From assembly GCF_021352225.1 (NCBI RefSeq), contig NZ_JAAUVI010000001.1, positions 1,088,191 to 1,152,190 on the forward strand: 64,000 nucleotides of DNA. The letters run 5' to 3'. A model generated the notes under the pieces. It saw only the letters and a program-made list of their open reading frames with translations, had not been told where the DNA came from and ran no database searches. Shown in pieces: positions 52,774 through 64,000 of this stretch. How positions within the stretch are numbered: the stretch's first letter is position 1; each line of letters opens with the position of its first letter. A program made the position numbers and the translations under genes. This DNA is from Methylobacterium sp. C25. GTDB taxonomy: Bacteria; Pseudomonadota; Alphaproteobacteria; Rhizobiales; Beijerinckiaceae.

Positions 52774-54663
52774 ATGTCTACCTCACCTTTGTCGCACGAC
52801 GTGTCTGGGGTCGAGAGACCGGCTCCTAACGGTGCCGCGCGGCCTTCGTTCCTAATGCGGCGGCTGGCTCTTGCTATTCCGACTCTCGCCACGACAGCAC
52901 TTGTTGCTTGGTTGGCTTTACGCACCGTCGGTGAGCCGACGGGTGCGCTGGCCTGGTCTGTGCTCGTCCTGTTCGTCCTGGCCATGGCTTGGCAGGTCTT
53001 CACTGCTTGGCAGTATCTCTACGGTTTCGGCGCTGCGCTGATGGGCGATCGTGTGAAGTCCGCCCTCGAACGGCGTTCGGAGACGATTGAGCCTCGTGCC
53101 ACCGGCCTGTCACGTACGGCGGCTGTCATTGCAATTCATGCCGAGGACCCGATCGCTGTGTTCTCGGCCGTCCGCGTGATGGCGCGCTCGCTTCAGCGCG
53201 AGGGCGGTGACGGCTCCGATATCGACCTGTTCGTTCTGTCCGATACCCGCGAAGGCGCCATCAGCGCCGTGGAGGAACACGAATTCCAGCGCGCGCAAGC
53301 CTGGGCCCAGGCCGAAGGCCCTGGCATGCCGACGATCCGCTACCGTCGCCGCGACAAGAATTCAGGGCGCAAGGCCGGCAACATCGCCGAGTTCTGCCAT
53401 AGCCATGGCGACGAGTACGACTTCATGATCGTGCTCGATGCCGACAGTCTGATGACCGGCGCCACCATGCGTCGGCTCGTCCGGCTGATGGAGGAGAATG
53501 CGCAGGCCGGTCTGATCCAGACCGTGTCCTATGCCGCCGGCCGTGACACGCTGTTTGCCCGCATCCAGCAATTTGCCGTGCGCCTCTACGCGCCGCTCAG
53601 CTTGCGTTGCCTGGAGACGTGGCAGGGTCCGGACGGTTCCTATTGGGGCCACAACGCCATCCTGCGTATCGCTGCTTTCGCAGAGAATGCCGAACTGCCG
53701 GTGCTGTCCGGCAAGGCACCTCTCGGCGGCGAGATCCTCTGCCACGACATCGTCGAGGGCGCGCTGCTTCGCCGGGCCGGCTGGGACGTACATCTTCTGC
53801 CGGAGATGGGTGGCACCTGGGAGGAGATGCCGACGAATCTGATCGATCTTCTCGGCCGTGACCGCCGCTGGTGCCAGGGCAACCTCCAGCACGGCCGTGT
53901 CGCGCCGATGAAGGGGTTTGGCTGGGCGAGCCGCTGGCACATGTTCGTCGGGATCCTGATGTATCTCGCCTATCCGGTCTGGGTCGCTTTCCTGGCGCTG
54001 GGTACGGTGCAGGCCATCAGGACAGGGGAACTCGGTCTCCTTGGCTATGGCCTCACTGGCGCGACTCCAGCCGCACATGCACTTGCTGCGCTCGTCCTCG
54101 CGGTGATGGCGCTGCCGAAGCTGCTCAGCCTCGGCCACGTGCTGGCCTCAGCACCCCGCCGCGCCGCCTTCGGGGGTACCGCTTCGCTCCTGAAGAGTGC
54201 GGCTCTCGAACAGGTGACCTGGGTGCTGCTCTGGCCGGTGATGGCGCTCTTCGCCTCTGGCGCCGTTCTGACGACCCTTGCTGGCCGCGTGGTCCGCTGG
54301 GATTCTCAAGCCCGCGACGACCGCCGCGTACCCTGGCGCGAAGCCTGCCGGCTGCAGGTCGATGCGATCGTCGTCGGCCTCGCGCTGACGGCTCTGCTGA
54401 TCTACGCCGCCGATCCGTGGCTCGCGCTCTGGATGGCTCCCATCGCCTTCGCCTTGGTCGTCAGCCCAGCCCAGAGCGTCCTGACCAGCAGCACCAGCCT
54501 CGGCCTGCTCTCGAAGGCGCGCAGCTTGTTCCTCACAGAGGACGACACCGCGCAAGCCCGCGAACTCGCCGAACTCCACCATGACCGGCTTCCGACGCCG
54601 CCGGTGGCGGCCTCGGCCAAAGACGCACTCTGGATCCCTGCGGTGGACGCTTCTTCGCGCTAA
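52774..54663 (+). CDS. opgH: Membrane glucosyltransferase for osmoregulated periplasmic glucans (OpgH)
   Basis: 629 residues from the ATG at 52774, shorter than the E. coli protein because the N-terminal cytoplasmic region is reduced. Membrane helices flank a GT2 catalytic domain (about 110-380): VIAIHAEDP, MIVLDADSLMTG (DxD-like), EMGGTWEEMPTNLIDLLGRD and the acceptor-side RDRRWCQGNLQH (QxxRW-like). C-terminal helices follow (about 390-600). It polymerises glucose from UDP-glucose and exports the chain. Divergent from opgD. Confidence 0.93.
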   Translation: MSTSPLSHDVSGVERPAPNGAARPSFLMRRLALAIPTLATTALVAWLALRTVGEPTGALAWSVLVLFVLAMAWQVFTAWQYLYGFGAALMGDRVKSALERRSETIEPRATGLSRTAAVIAIHAEDPIAVFSAVRVMARSLQREGGDGSDIDLFVLSDTREGAISAVEEHEFQRAQAWAQAEGPGMPTIRYRRRDKNSGRKAGNIAEFCHSHGDEYDFMIVLDADSLMTGATMRRLVRLMEENAQAGLIQTVSYAAGRDTLFARIQQFAVRLYAPLSLRCLETWQGPDGSYWGHNAILRIAAFAENAELPVLSGKAPLGGEILCHDIVEGALLRRAGWDVHLLPEMGGTWEEMPTNLIDLLGRDRRWCQGNLQHGRVAPMKGFGWASRWHMFVGILMYLAYPVWVAFLALGTVQAIRTGELGLLGYGLTGATPAAHALAALVLAVMALPKLLSLGHVLASAPRRAAFGGTASLLKSAALEQVTWVLLWPVMALFASGAVLTTLAGRVVRWDSQARDDRRVPWREACRLQVDAIVVGLALTALLIYAADPWLALWMAPIAFALVVSPAQSVLTSSTSLGLLSKARSLFLTEDDTAQARELAELHHDRLPTPPVAASAKDALWIPAVDASSR

Positions 54664-54710
54664 CGCGCACACTTGTGGCCAACGCAGTTGTGTCGATTCC
54701 GAAGACGGTT

Positions 54711-55157
54711 CTACGGTTTGTGGTCGAGCACCTCGATTGGGTTGGTGCGTTGCTTGACAGAGGGCTCGGCCGTCACCGAGCTGCTCTCCTTGTGAGCGGG
54801 CGCCGCCGGCTTGGGCCCTCCATTGCCGGTCTGGGCGGGAACCGTACCGGTGGCGAGTTCGAGACAGGTGACGGTCTCGACATAGGACGGAGAGCCGCCA
54901 GCCACCGCTTGTTTCGAGCACTGTGCCTTGGCGGAGGGGCTGAACTCACCCCAGCGACGCTTCAGTTCGTCACGCGCCGCACGCTCCGAGCGCAGGCAAC
55001 CGTCCCGGCTTTCCTTTTCGCTCAGACCGAGCTGTGAGCCAGCCGACGACTGGCAGGTTTGGCTGACGTCGAGTTCCGGCGGCCCTTCGGCCATCGCGTG
55101 GCCGGCGAGCAGGGTCAGGCCAAGAGCGGCGCAGAGGTGAGGAATCGGGTTTCGCAT
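54711..55157 (-). CDS. Exported Cys-containing hypothetical protein
   Basis: 148 residues with a signal peptide (MRNPIPHLCAALGLTLLAGHAMAEG). The conserved part has four Cys after the signal (TCQSS, DGCLRSE, AQCSKQ, TCLELA), probably two disulfides, plus ARDELKRRWGEFSPSAKAQC. The C-terminal tail is Pro/Thr-rich. Homologues of unknown function occur in Methylobacterium-type genomes (from memory of the pattern, not searched). It converges with opgH. Confidence 0.7.
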   Translation of the reverse strand: MRNPIPHLCAALGLTLLAGHAMAEGPPELDVSQTCQSSAGSQLGLSEKESRDGCLRSERAARDELKRRWGEFSPSAKAQCSKQAVAGGSPSYVETVTCLELATGTVPAQTGNGGPKPAAPAHKESSSVTAEPSVKQRTNPIEVLDHKP

Positions 55158-55217
55158 CGTGTCGGCTCCGGTCTGTCCGACCCGACAACGCGCAAGAATC
55201 GAAAACGAAGCGCTGGT

Positions 55218-56414
55218 TCAGGCCTTTCCGCCATGCGCTGCCCACAAAGCCCGATCGAGATCACTGAACAGGTCGTCCGGATCTTCGATTCCGGTGGAGA
55301 GCCGCAGGAGATCGATCGGGCAAGGCGTGCCCGGGCCTTCCACAGAAGCTCGGTGCTCGATCAGGCTTTCAACGCCCCCGAGCGAAGTGGCGCGTTTCCA
55401 GAGTTTGACATTCGCTGCCGTGGCAATCGCAGCCGCTTCACCACCCGCTACCCGGATCGACAGCATGAAGCCGAACCCGTTTCGCATCTGCCGCGCGGCG
55501 ACCTCGTGACCCGGATGCCCGGGCAATCCTGGGTAAAGCACCGCGCTCACATGCGGATGTTGGCTCAGACGGTCTGCCAAGATGGCGGCTCCCGCGGCTT
55601 GCGCCGCGGCGCGCAGGGAAAAAGTGCGCAGCGAGCGCATCAGGAGGTAGGCCTCGAATGGCCCGAGGATCGCACCCCAGCCGGCCCGGATCGTCGTGAT
55701 TCGTTCCCAGATTGCGTCCGTCTTCGCGCATGCGAGCACGCCCGCAACGACGTCCGAGTGGCCGTTGAGGATCTTCGTGGCCGAATGCATCACGATATCG
55801 GCCCCGAGTGTCAGGGGCTGCGTATGGAAGGGCGAAGCTGCAGTTGAGTCGATTGCAAGTCGGGCGCCGGCGTCATGTGCCAGGGTGGCAACTGCAGCGA
55901 TGTCGGCGATCGTCCAGAGCGGATTGCCCGGCGTCTCGATCCAGACAAGCTTCGTTTCACCGGGATGGATCGCGCTTCGGACGTTTTCTGTTGTTTCTGT
56001 ATCGACGAAATCAACGGAAATCTGGAGTCGGAGGCTTTCCTGCTGCAGCCACCGCCGCAGCCCCCAATACATCACCCGTGGTGCAATGACATGAGCACCC
56101 GGCTCGAGGGCGCAGAAGACCGCTGCAGCCGCTGCCATGCCTGATCCGAACAGGAGCGCACCAGCGGCGTCTTCTAGCATCGCCAGAACATTCTCGGTTT
56201 CGCGCACGGTCGCATTGTCAGCGCGGCCGTAGGAGAATCCGGAACTGTAGGCATTGTCCGGATCACGCAGGAACGTCGTCGAGACATGTAACGGCGGCAC
56301 CACGCCCTTCGTGATCGGATCGATCCGACCCATGGCCTGCGCGGCGAGCGTCCGCTTCGTGTAACCTTCCGATGGGCCTGCATCCGGATCGGGAGTCTGC
56401 GAGTTGGCAGGCAT
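55218..56414 (-). CDS. Cystathionine gamma-synthase/methionine gamma-lyase-type PLP enzyme
   Basis: 398 residues from the ATG at 56414 with GGAGAAAC upstream. Fold-type I Cys/Met-metabolism PLP family: YGRADNATVRETE, FGSGMAAAAAVFCAL, IETPGNPLW, the PLP lysine in VMHSATKILNGHSDV and TSLGGVESLIEHRA near the C-terminus. It could form cystathionine or homocysteine, or cleave sulfur amino acids; the exact reaction is not fixed by the motifs seen. It is 97 bp from the divergent tspO start. Confidence 0.88.
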   Translation of the reverse strand: MPANSQTPDPDAGPSEGYTKRTLAAQAMGRIDPITKGVVPPLHVSTTFLRDPDNAYSSGFSYGRADNATVRETENVLAMLEDAAGALLFGSGMAAAAAVFCALEPGAHVIAPRVMYWGLRRWLQQESLRLQISVDFVDTETTENVRSAIHPGETKLVWIETPGNPLWTIADIAAVATLAHDAGARLAIDSTAASPFHTQPLTLGADIVMHSATKILNGHSDVVAGVLACAKTDAIWERITTIRAGWGAILGPFEAYLLMRSLRTFSLRAAAQAAGAAILADRLSQHPHVSAVLYPGLPGHPGHEVAARQMRNGFGFMLSIRVAGGEAAAIATAANVKLWKRATSLGGVESLIEHRASVEGPGTPCPIDLLRLSTGIEDPDDLFSDLDRALWAAHGGKA

Positions 56415-56510
56415 GATGTTTCTCCGGATCGCTGTCCAAGATGCCACCGTGCCTTGGGCGAAGTCGCAAAGCCACGCAACGACCGCGATTCTCCAAACCG
56501 ATGGTCCAGC

Positions 56511-57029
56511 ATGAGCAGTGGCATCGCGGTTCCTAAGCGCGCTGTGCTGCCACCACTCCCGCGCATCGCCGCCGCAATCCTACCAGTGGCGCTTGCCACG
56601 GCGGTCGGATCACTTTCCACCGGCTCGAATATCGAAGGCTGGTACGAGACGATCCAGAAACCCGCATTCAACCCACCGAATTGGGTGTTTCCGGTTGCCT
56701 GGACGATCCTCTACACGATGATCGCGATCTCGCTTTGGCGGCTGCTTGGTGCGCGCCCGGTGACGGGTCCGACCGGGCGGACTTGGTGGCTGGCGCTGGC
56801 CGCCTTCTTTGTCCAGCTTGCGCTCAACGCGGCCTGGACACCGGTCTTCTTCGCTGCCCACGCTCTCGGAGCTGGGCTCGTGGTCGCGCTCGCCATGCTG
56901 GTGATGGTGCTCTGGACGATCCGCCTGTCCTGGCGTCTCGACCGTACAGCGGCGTGGCTATTGGTGCCCTACGCGGCCTGGGTGACCTTCGCGAGCCTAC
57001 TCAACGGGGCGATCTGGCAGATGAATTGA
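56511..57029 (+). CDS. tspO: TspO/MBR-family tryptophan-rich membrane sensor
   Basis: 172 residues from the ATG at 56511. Five hydrophobic segments with the TspO signature: WYETIQKPAFNPPNWVFPVAW and LNAAWTPVFFAAHALG, then LLVPYAAWVTFASLLNGAIW. Bacterial TspO binds porphyrins and sterol-like ligands and affects tetrapyrrole or stress responses. In Rhodobacter it modulates photosynthesis genes. Role here is inference. Confidence 0.92.
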   Translation: MSSGIAVPKRAVLPPLPRIAAAILPVALATAVGSLSTGSNIEGWYETIQKPAFNPPNWVFPVAWTILYTMIAISLWRLLGARPVTGPTGRTWWLALAAFFVQLALNAAWTPVFFAAHALGAGLVVALAMLVMVLWTIRLSWRLDRTAAWLLVPYAAWVTFASLLNGAIWQMN

Positions 57030-57074
57030 TAGATGCGGAGCTGGTGCTCGCAAAATCTCGGTGGGTCTCAAGCC

Positions 57075-57881
57075 TCACGCGGCTTTCATCAGCCGATCGA
57101 CGACACCCAGGATCTGCTCGTCCTTGTCTGTGCGCCTTGCACAGAGCCGGGCCACCATCAACGGAAGGTGCCAGGCCCTGATCTCGGCACGACCAAGACC
57201 GCTGGCACTGCGGTAGCAGCGCACGTACCAATCCGCGGCCAGCCCGCGCAGCCTGTCGGCTTTGCCTCCGCGATGTGCCGGTAGTCGCCCGTAGCGGATC
57301 ATCAGTTCGGTGCGGGCGACGTCGCCGGCGGCACAGCCGGCACCGGCCTTCTGCCAGTCGATGAGAGCGAGGCCATCCGGTGTGCACAGCACGTTGCCGG
57401 GATGAATGTCGTTATGACAGAGCGCCACGCCACCAGGCAGTTGGTCGAGCGCGACGAGCGCCGCCTCGCGGATCACCTCCGGCACGCGGGCTTGGCCAAT
57501 ATCGTTGCGCAGGCGCTCGCGTTGGGCAGGCAGGTCTCCCGCCGTCTCGCCATGCATCGCGTACTGAATCAGTGCGAGCCGGCGCAAAGCCAGCATCATC
57601 CCGAGGGGATTTTTTGCATAGTGGCGCAGCATGGTCTCGCCATGCAGCCGCTCGAACAGGATGCCATGACGGCCATCCCGGCGCAGCAGCGCGATCGGCC
57701 GTGCCGCCGGTAGGCCGCGCTCATGGGCGAGAGCGGTTGCGCGGAATTCGTTTTCGATCGCGGAGGCCTCCGAGGGCTCCCGATAGAGCTTCAGGACCCG
57801 GTCGGTCCCGTGCAGAAAGACTTCGGAACTGAGGCCGGAACCGATGAGCACCGAGGCCGCTGGATCGTCGTCGGCAAGCAT
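57075..57881 (-). CDS. Aminoglycoside phosphotransferase (APH)-family kinase
   Basis: 268 residues from the ATG at 57881; the open frame to 58085 overlaps the upstream gap and alaS 5' end. Protein-kinase-like APH fold: GSGLSSEVFLHGTDRVLKLYR (nucleotide loop and Lys), the catalytic Brenner motif CHNDIHPGNVL, and LIDWQKAG for Mg2+ binding. Most family members are not resistance enzymes but phosphorylate choline, homoserine or other small molecules. Substrate unknown. It is divergent from alaS. Confidence 0.82.
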   Translation of the reverse strand: MLADDDPAASVLIGSGLSSEVFLHGTDRVLKLYREPSEASAIENEFRATALAHERGLPAARPIALLRRDGRHGILFERLHGETMLRHYAKNPLGMMLALRRLALIQYAMHGETAGDLPAQRERLRNDIGQARVPEVIREAALVALDQLPGGVALCHNDIHPGNVLCTPDGLALIDWQKAGAGCAAGDVARTELMIRYGRLPAHRGGKADRLRGLAADWYVRCYRSASGLGRAEIRAWHLPLMVARLCARRTDKDEQILGVVDRLMKAA

Positions 57882-58071
57882 TCGGCGCGCTTTCGCCCTT
57901 CTGGTCCGGCCGGCGGCGTAGACGGGGTGGAGATTGGCGGCAAGCCGCGCGGACAGTACACCACCCGTGACTCGCGCTTCCTGCCTCCTTATGAGGGCGC
58001 GAGCATGGCCGGGGCGTGACGCGCATTCGGCCGATCCTGCGCCTGTTTCCAGACTCCCGAGCGACCCTGAA

Positions 58072-60758
<2,687 letters not shown>

Positions 60759-60762
<4 letters not shown>

Positions 60763-60962
60763 CCTCGGCGAAGGCCCGTCGACCGGGCTTGGCCGGACCG
60801 GGCCCCGAAACTCTCGACGCGGCCGTTCGTCCGAAAGACACGGGCCTGTTCGTGGTGGACCTCGTCCGTCACCAACCCGTCCCGGCGCTGGTTTGGCCGA
60901 TGGGCTCTCTCCTGTGCGGCCAAGGCGGCTTCGGTCTGTTGTTCCAACGCGTTGCGATTCAT
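60759..60962 (-). CDS. Possible small hypothetical protein (67 aa)
   Basis: 67 residues from the ATG at 60962 with GGGGGA six bases upstream. Composition is charged and helical at the N-terminus ([20 protein letters not shown]), then basic. About three quarters of codons end in G or C, fitting coding sequence in this genome. It lies convergent to alaS and overlaps its last 4 bases. No family recognised; may be spurious. Confidence 0.38.
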
Positions 60963-61191
60963 CACGGGTCCCCCAACCGAGCGTCTCACTTGGAGTGGTT
61001 AACGCGCGAACAGTTGATCGGATCGGTCCTCGAGCCTCGGCTTCGGTCGGGAGAGACCGTGAGCCGAGCAGCCATTTTCGTGCGTGGGCTTCGAATCCCG
61101 GCCCTGCTGTCATATCCCTTTCACCGCGCCGCATGAGAGGAGGGCAGACCATTGCCTGCCTCGGAGGCCGGCAAAACGACGGGTGACGATC

Positions 61192-62607
61192 ATGGGCCAT
61201 CGTAAGGCAACGGGCTTCGCAATCCTCTGTGTGTTGGCTCCACTTCCGGCCATGGCGCAAACGGCGACGAACCTCACGGCCCTGAAAGGGCTCGCGCCCG
61301 TCAGTACCCTGCTGAAGACTCCCGAGGGCGAGGCGGCTCTGAAGGCGAACCAGGAGGTGACGACCGGCATCCAGACAGGCACGCTGAAGCAGCCGATCCT
61401 GCTGCCCTTCGCCGAGCAGCAGCAACTCGCGCTGCGCGACGCCTTCATCACCGATGGCAACGCCACGGAACTCACCGATGGCCTCGGCAGCAGTCTCGCC
61501 GCGGTCTATCAGTCCAAGGCGCGCTACGAGACTCACAAGGACTTCACGAGCATCTCGAAGGCCGTGGCCGATCTGATCGGCTACACCAACAACGTCACGA
61601 AGTCGGATTCGAACTCGGGCAAGTACTTCTTCGCCAACGCCACCAAGAACGGCAAGGATGCCGTTTCAGCGGAGGCCTCCGCAATCTACACTGCCAATGG
61701 CGGGACCGCCGATATCTTCGGCAAGGCCTATGATCGGCCCGCCGGCAGCACTGGCGCCGATGCGTATGGCAATTCACGCCCGTTCCAGACCGATCCGACG
61801 CTGCTGGCCTATCGGGGCAACGACTATTTTGGGAAGGCCTCGCACACGATCGACTGGCTGCGCGGGCCGAGCCAGAACCTGACCGACAGCCCCTCCTATC
61901 CGAGTGGCCACACCACCTACGGCTACACCGAGTCGCTGCTCCTCGCGATACTGGTGCCGGAGCGCTACCAGCAGATGGTGACCCGCGCTGCCGAGTACGG
62001 CAACAACCGCATCGTGATCGGCGCGCATTACGCCATGGATGTGCTCGGCGGCCGCGCCACGGCGACTCATGCTCTGGCCCACCTTCTGGCGAACGATCCG
62101 GCCTATGTCGGGCAGCACCGCAAGAACCCGGCCGTGATCAATGCCATGGGCCAGACCGAGGGCGAGCCCGTCGTCATTACCGACTACCAGGCATCCCTGA
62201 AGACCGCGAAAGCCGAGCTGACCACTTTCCTCTCGGCAGCCTGCGGCGGCACCGTTGCATCCTGCGCGACCAAGGACGACGGCCGATTCAAGAACGCGAC
62301 CGCCAACAAGGCCTTCTACGACGTCACCCAGACCTATGGCCTGCCGGTGGTCCACAAGGATGCGGCGGGACGCGCGGTGGATGTCGGCAAGGTCGCCCCG
62401 GAAGCCGGCTATCTGCTGACGTCAGCTTTCCCGTCGCTCTCGCTTGACGAGGCTAACGCGATCCTCACCGAAACGCTCGGACCAGGCGGCGGCTTCCTCG
62501 ATGACGGCTCGGCCTTCGGCGTCTACTCGCGGCTCAACCTCTACGCAGCTGGCGGCAAGGCCGCAGCGCTCTCCGCATCGAAGGGATCGGCGCCTTCGAA
62601 CCGCTAA
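61192..62607 (+). CDS. Periplasmic PAP2-superfamily phosphatase/haloperoxidase-like protein
   Basis: 471 residues from the ATG at 61192 with a signal peptide (MGHRKATGFAILCVLAPLPAMAQ). PAP2 motifs: NSRPF near 200, SPSYPSGHTTYGYTES, and NNRIVIGAHYAMDVLGGR (R...H...D). The order and spacing resemble bacterial acid phosphatases, but a long N-terminal domain is added. Probably a periplasmic phosphatase. The 229 bp upstream (60963-61191) holds no other visible gene. Its end overlaps convergent ung by 4 bp. Confidence 0.85.
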   Translation: MGHRKATGFAILCVLAPLPAMAQTATNLTALKGLAPVSTLLKTPEGEAALKANQEVTTGIQTGTLKQPILLPFAEQQQLALRDAFITDGNATELTDGLGSSLAAVYQSKARYETHKDFTSISKAVADLIGYTNNVTKSDSNSGKYFFANATKNGKDAVSAEASAIYTANGGTADIFGKAYDRPAGSTGADAYGNSRPFQTDPTLLAYRGNDYFGKASHTIDWLRGPSQNLTDSPSYPSGHTTYGYTESLLLAILVPERYQQMVTRAAEYGNNRIVIGAHYAMDVLGGRATATHALAHLLANDPAYVGQHRKNPAVINAMGQTEGEPVVITDYQASLKTAKAELTTFLSAACGGTVASCATKDDGRFKNATANKAFYDVTQTYGLPVVHKDAAGRAVDVGKVAPEAGYLLTSAFPSLSLDEANAILTETLGPGGGFLDDGSAFGVYSRLNLYAAGGKAAALSASKGSAPSNR

Positions 62608-63311
62608 TCCAGCCGCCAGGCGATCGGAGCGAGCCCGTGCTCTGTCAGCCAGGCATTAGCTTTGGCGAAGGGCCGCGAGCCCGGGAAATCCCGGGCCCGA
62701 TTGAGAGGCGATGGATGGCCGGAGGCGATCACGCCGTGCCGGCGCGTGTCGATCAGCGCTTCGCGAGTCCGTGCCTGTGCTCCCCAGAGCAGGAAGACGG
62801 ACGGGCTCTGCCGGGCCGAGACCGCGGCCACCGCCTCGTCGGCGAGGCGTGACCAGCCGAGCCGTAGATGGGCGCCAGCATTGCCGGCTTCTACGGTGAG
62901 CGCCGTGTTGAGAAGGAGCACGCCTTGCTCGGCCCAGGGTGTGAGGTCGCCGGAATGGAAGACCGGCTTCTCGCCAGCCGTGGCTTCGACGACCTCGGCG
63001 AGGATGATCTTGAGCGAGGCCGGCAGCCGGCGCGGGCCGACATAAGAGAAGGCGAGCCCGTTGGCATCGCCCGGCGTCGGGTAGGGATCCTGCCCGAGGA
63101 TCACGGCCTTTACCTGGTCGAGAGGCGTCAGGCTCAGGGCCCGGAAGATGTTTTCAGGGGCAGGCAGCACCTGTGCGCCGCCTGCCGCGCAGGCATCGAC
63201 CTTCCCCGCCACCGCATCGGCACTCCCATCGGAGAAGAAGGGCAGCGCAAGCCAGGGCGAAGTGCCTTTGCGGAAAGCCCGGAGCGCGTCGGTAACGGGA
63301 GTGTCGGTCAT
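62604..63311 (-). CDS. ung: Uracil-DNA glycosylase (family 1)
   Basis: 235 residues from the ATG at 63311; a start at 63338 is possible. Family-1 motifs: VILGQDPYPTPGDANGLAFSY, with the catalytic Asp kept but His of GQDPYH replaced by Pro, GVLLLNTALTVEAGNAG, and the leucine-loop ASGHPSPLNRARDFPGSRPF. It removes uracil from DNA for base-excision repair. It is 34 bp downstream of the 5'-nucleotidase gene, same strand, possibly one transcript. Confidence 0.92.
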   Translation of the reverse strand: MTDTPVTDALRAFRKGTSPWLALPFFSDGSADAVAGKVDACAAGGAQVLPAPENIFRALSLTPLDQVKAVILGQDPYPTPGDANGLAFSYVGPRRLPASLKIILAEVVEATAGEKPVFHSGDLTPWAEQGVLLLNTALTVEAGNAGAHLRLGWSRLADEAVAAVSARQSPSVFLLWGAQARTREALIDTRRHGVIASGHPSPLNRARDFPGSRPFAKANAWLTEHGLAPIAWRLD

Positions 63312-63345
63312 GCGGCCTTCCGAACGGAGCGGCGGCATGGCCGCA

Positions 63346-64000
63346 CTATGGAGTCGTCACGATCCGGCCGCCGGGTACAGGCGGGAGCGGAGAATGACTG
63401 GCGATATAGTCGATCACCGCATTGGCCAGCAGCATTCCGTCCGTCGTGCCGATCAGGACCCGGCCCTCTCGCAGCATCCCGTAGCCGTTCCCACCATCCA
63501 GCATGAAGTTGTTGGCGGCGACCCTGTAGGAACGAGCATCGTCGAGCGGCTGTCTGCCGACCATCGCCGAGGCAACACGGGCTCCGAGCTGTCGACTCGG
63601 ATCGAGCGTCACGTCGAGACCCGAGACCTGTAGGAAGCGCCCGGCGAGCCGACCGTAATCGGCGAAGCCATTCTCCAGGGCTGCATGAAGAGCACGTCCT
63701 GGGATCTCCACCAGCACCGTCGTGTTGCCGAAGGGAAGTTCGGTGAGGATGTCGCGGCGGGTCAGCGTGGTGCCAGCGGGATAAAGCCGGTTTCCTCGAA
63801 TGCCGCCGCCGTTCATCAGGCCAATCTCGGCGCCGGTCTGCTCACGAACCGCATCGGCGACGAGATCGCCGAAGCTCGCTTCACGGGCGCGGACGGAAGA
63901 GATCCGGCTGTCGAGCGCGCCGGTCGTGACGCCGACCGGCACGTCGAGCTGCCGGGACAGCTCGCCTTCGAGACGGGTTACCAGCGCGAGCGTTTCGGGA
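63346..64000 (-). CDS. 5'-nucleotidase/UDP-sugar hydrolase family, C-terminal part (5' end beyond window)
   Basis: The frame is open to the right edge, so only the last 217 or so residues are seen. They form the C-terminal substrate domain of the UshA/5'-nucleotidase family: LMNGGGIRGNRLYPAGTTLT, LTELPFGNTTVLVEIPGRALH and ARSYRVAANNFMLDGGNGYG. These periplasmic enzymes strip phosphate from nucleotides or cleave UDP-sugars. The metallophosphatase half lies outside the window. Confidence 0.88.
   Translation of the reverse strand, partial: PETLALVTRLEGELSRQLDVPVGVTTGALDSRISSVRAREASFGDLVADAVREQTGAEIGLMNGGGIRGNRLYPAGTTLTRRDILTELPFGNTTVLVEIPGRALHAALENGFADYGRLAGRFLQVSGLDVTLDPSRQLGARVASAMVGRQPLDDARSYRVAANNFMLDGGNGYGMLREGRVLIGTTDGMLLANAVIDYIASHSPLPPVPGGRIVTTP

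Noticed and set aside
61084..61110. TTCGAATCCC stretch resembling a tRNA T-arm
   Set aside because: The flanking bases do not pair as a T-stem and no acceptor, D or anticodon stem is found upstream.

Overview
The window is a gene-dense, high-GC (roughly two-thirds G+C by eye) chromosomal segment from an alphaproteobacterium, most likely of the order Hyphomicrobiales/Rhizobiales and plausibly Methylobacteriaceae. The order-level call rests on the hemE/hemJ facing ppsR-maf-aroE-coaE-dnaQ arrangement, a NepR-type anti-sigma factor, a DUF2778 L,D-transpeptidase, an RHH regulator next to a PHB-depolymerase-type esterase, and Rhizobiales-style palindromic repeats. The family-level guess is inference. 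No phage, insertion sequence, CRISPR array, rRNA or tRNA gene was seen.

Left part (1-33 kb): mostly independent housekeeping and accessory genes. They include a partial cysteine synthase, an ABC-F ATPase, an atypical SDR with a divergent LysR regulator, a NepR-like anti-sigma factor with a clean terminator, a beta-barrel outer-membrane protein, a CorC/HlyC-type CBS protein that seems to use an AUU start, a PhyH-type oxygenase, an AraC regulator next to the fosmidomycin-efflux homologue fsr, a cell-envelope group (L,D-transpeptidase, TNase-like, secreted protein), a lipid kinase, TerC, DUF1275, panE, a class A acid phosphatase, a serine-less alpha/beta hydrolase and a MAPEG protein. An ECF41 sigma-factor operon carries an exact copy of the ECF41 promoter. 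dapD, a YfcG-type GST, a flippase/acetyltransferase pair, yebC, bioA, a lone response regulator and a MarR-like regulator follow.

Middle part (33-50 kb): ileS-lspA-lipoprotein-like gene-two M16 peptidases run rightward, then lprI-like, hemJ and hemE run leftward. The 478-bp gap between hemE and ppsR (43258-43735) matches the conserved position of alphaproteobacterial replication origins (hemE/RP001 synteny). It holds an exact CtrA box (TTAA-N7-TTAA), degenerate DnaA boxes, an A+T-rich block and eight GANTC methylation sites. Rightward from it run ppsR, maf, a low-GC CDF metal transporter, aroE, coaE and dnaQ, tightly overlapped, then an RHH regulator and a PHB-depolymerase-type esterase. This predicted chromosomal origin is the main discovery in the window.

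Right part (50-64 kb): panC, divergent opgD/opgH genes for periplasmic glucans, a secreted Cys-rich protein, a transsulfuration-type PLP enzyme, tspO, an APH-family kinase, alaS, a PAP2 phosphatase, ung and the 3' part of a 5'-nucleotidase gene cut by the window edge.
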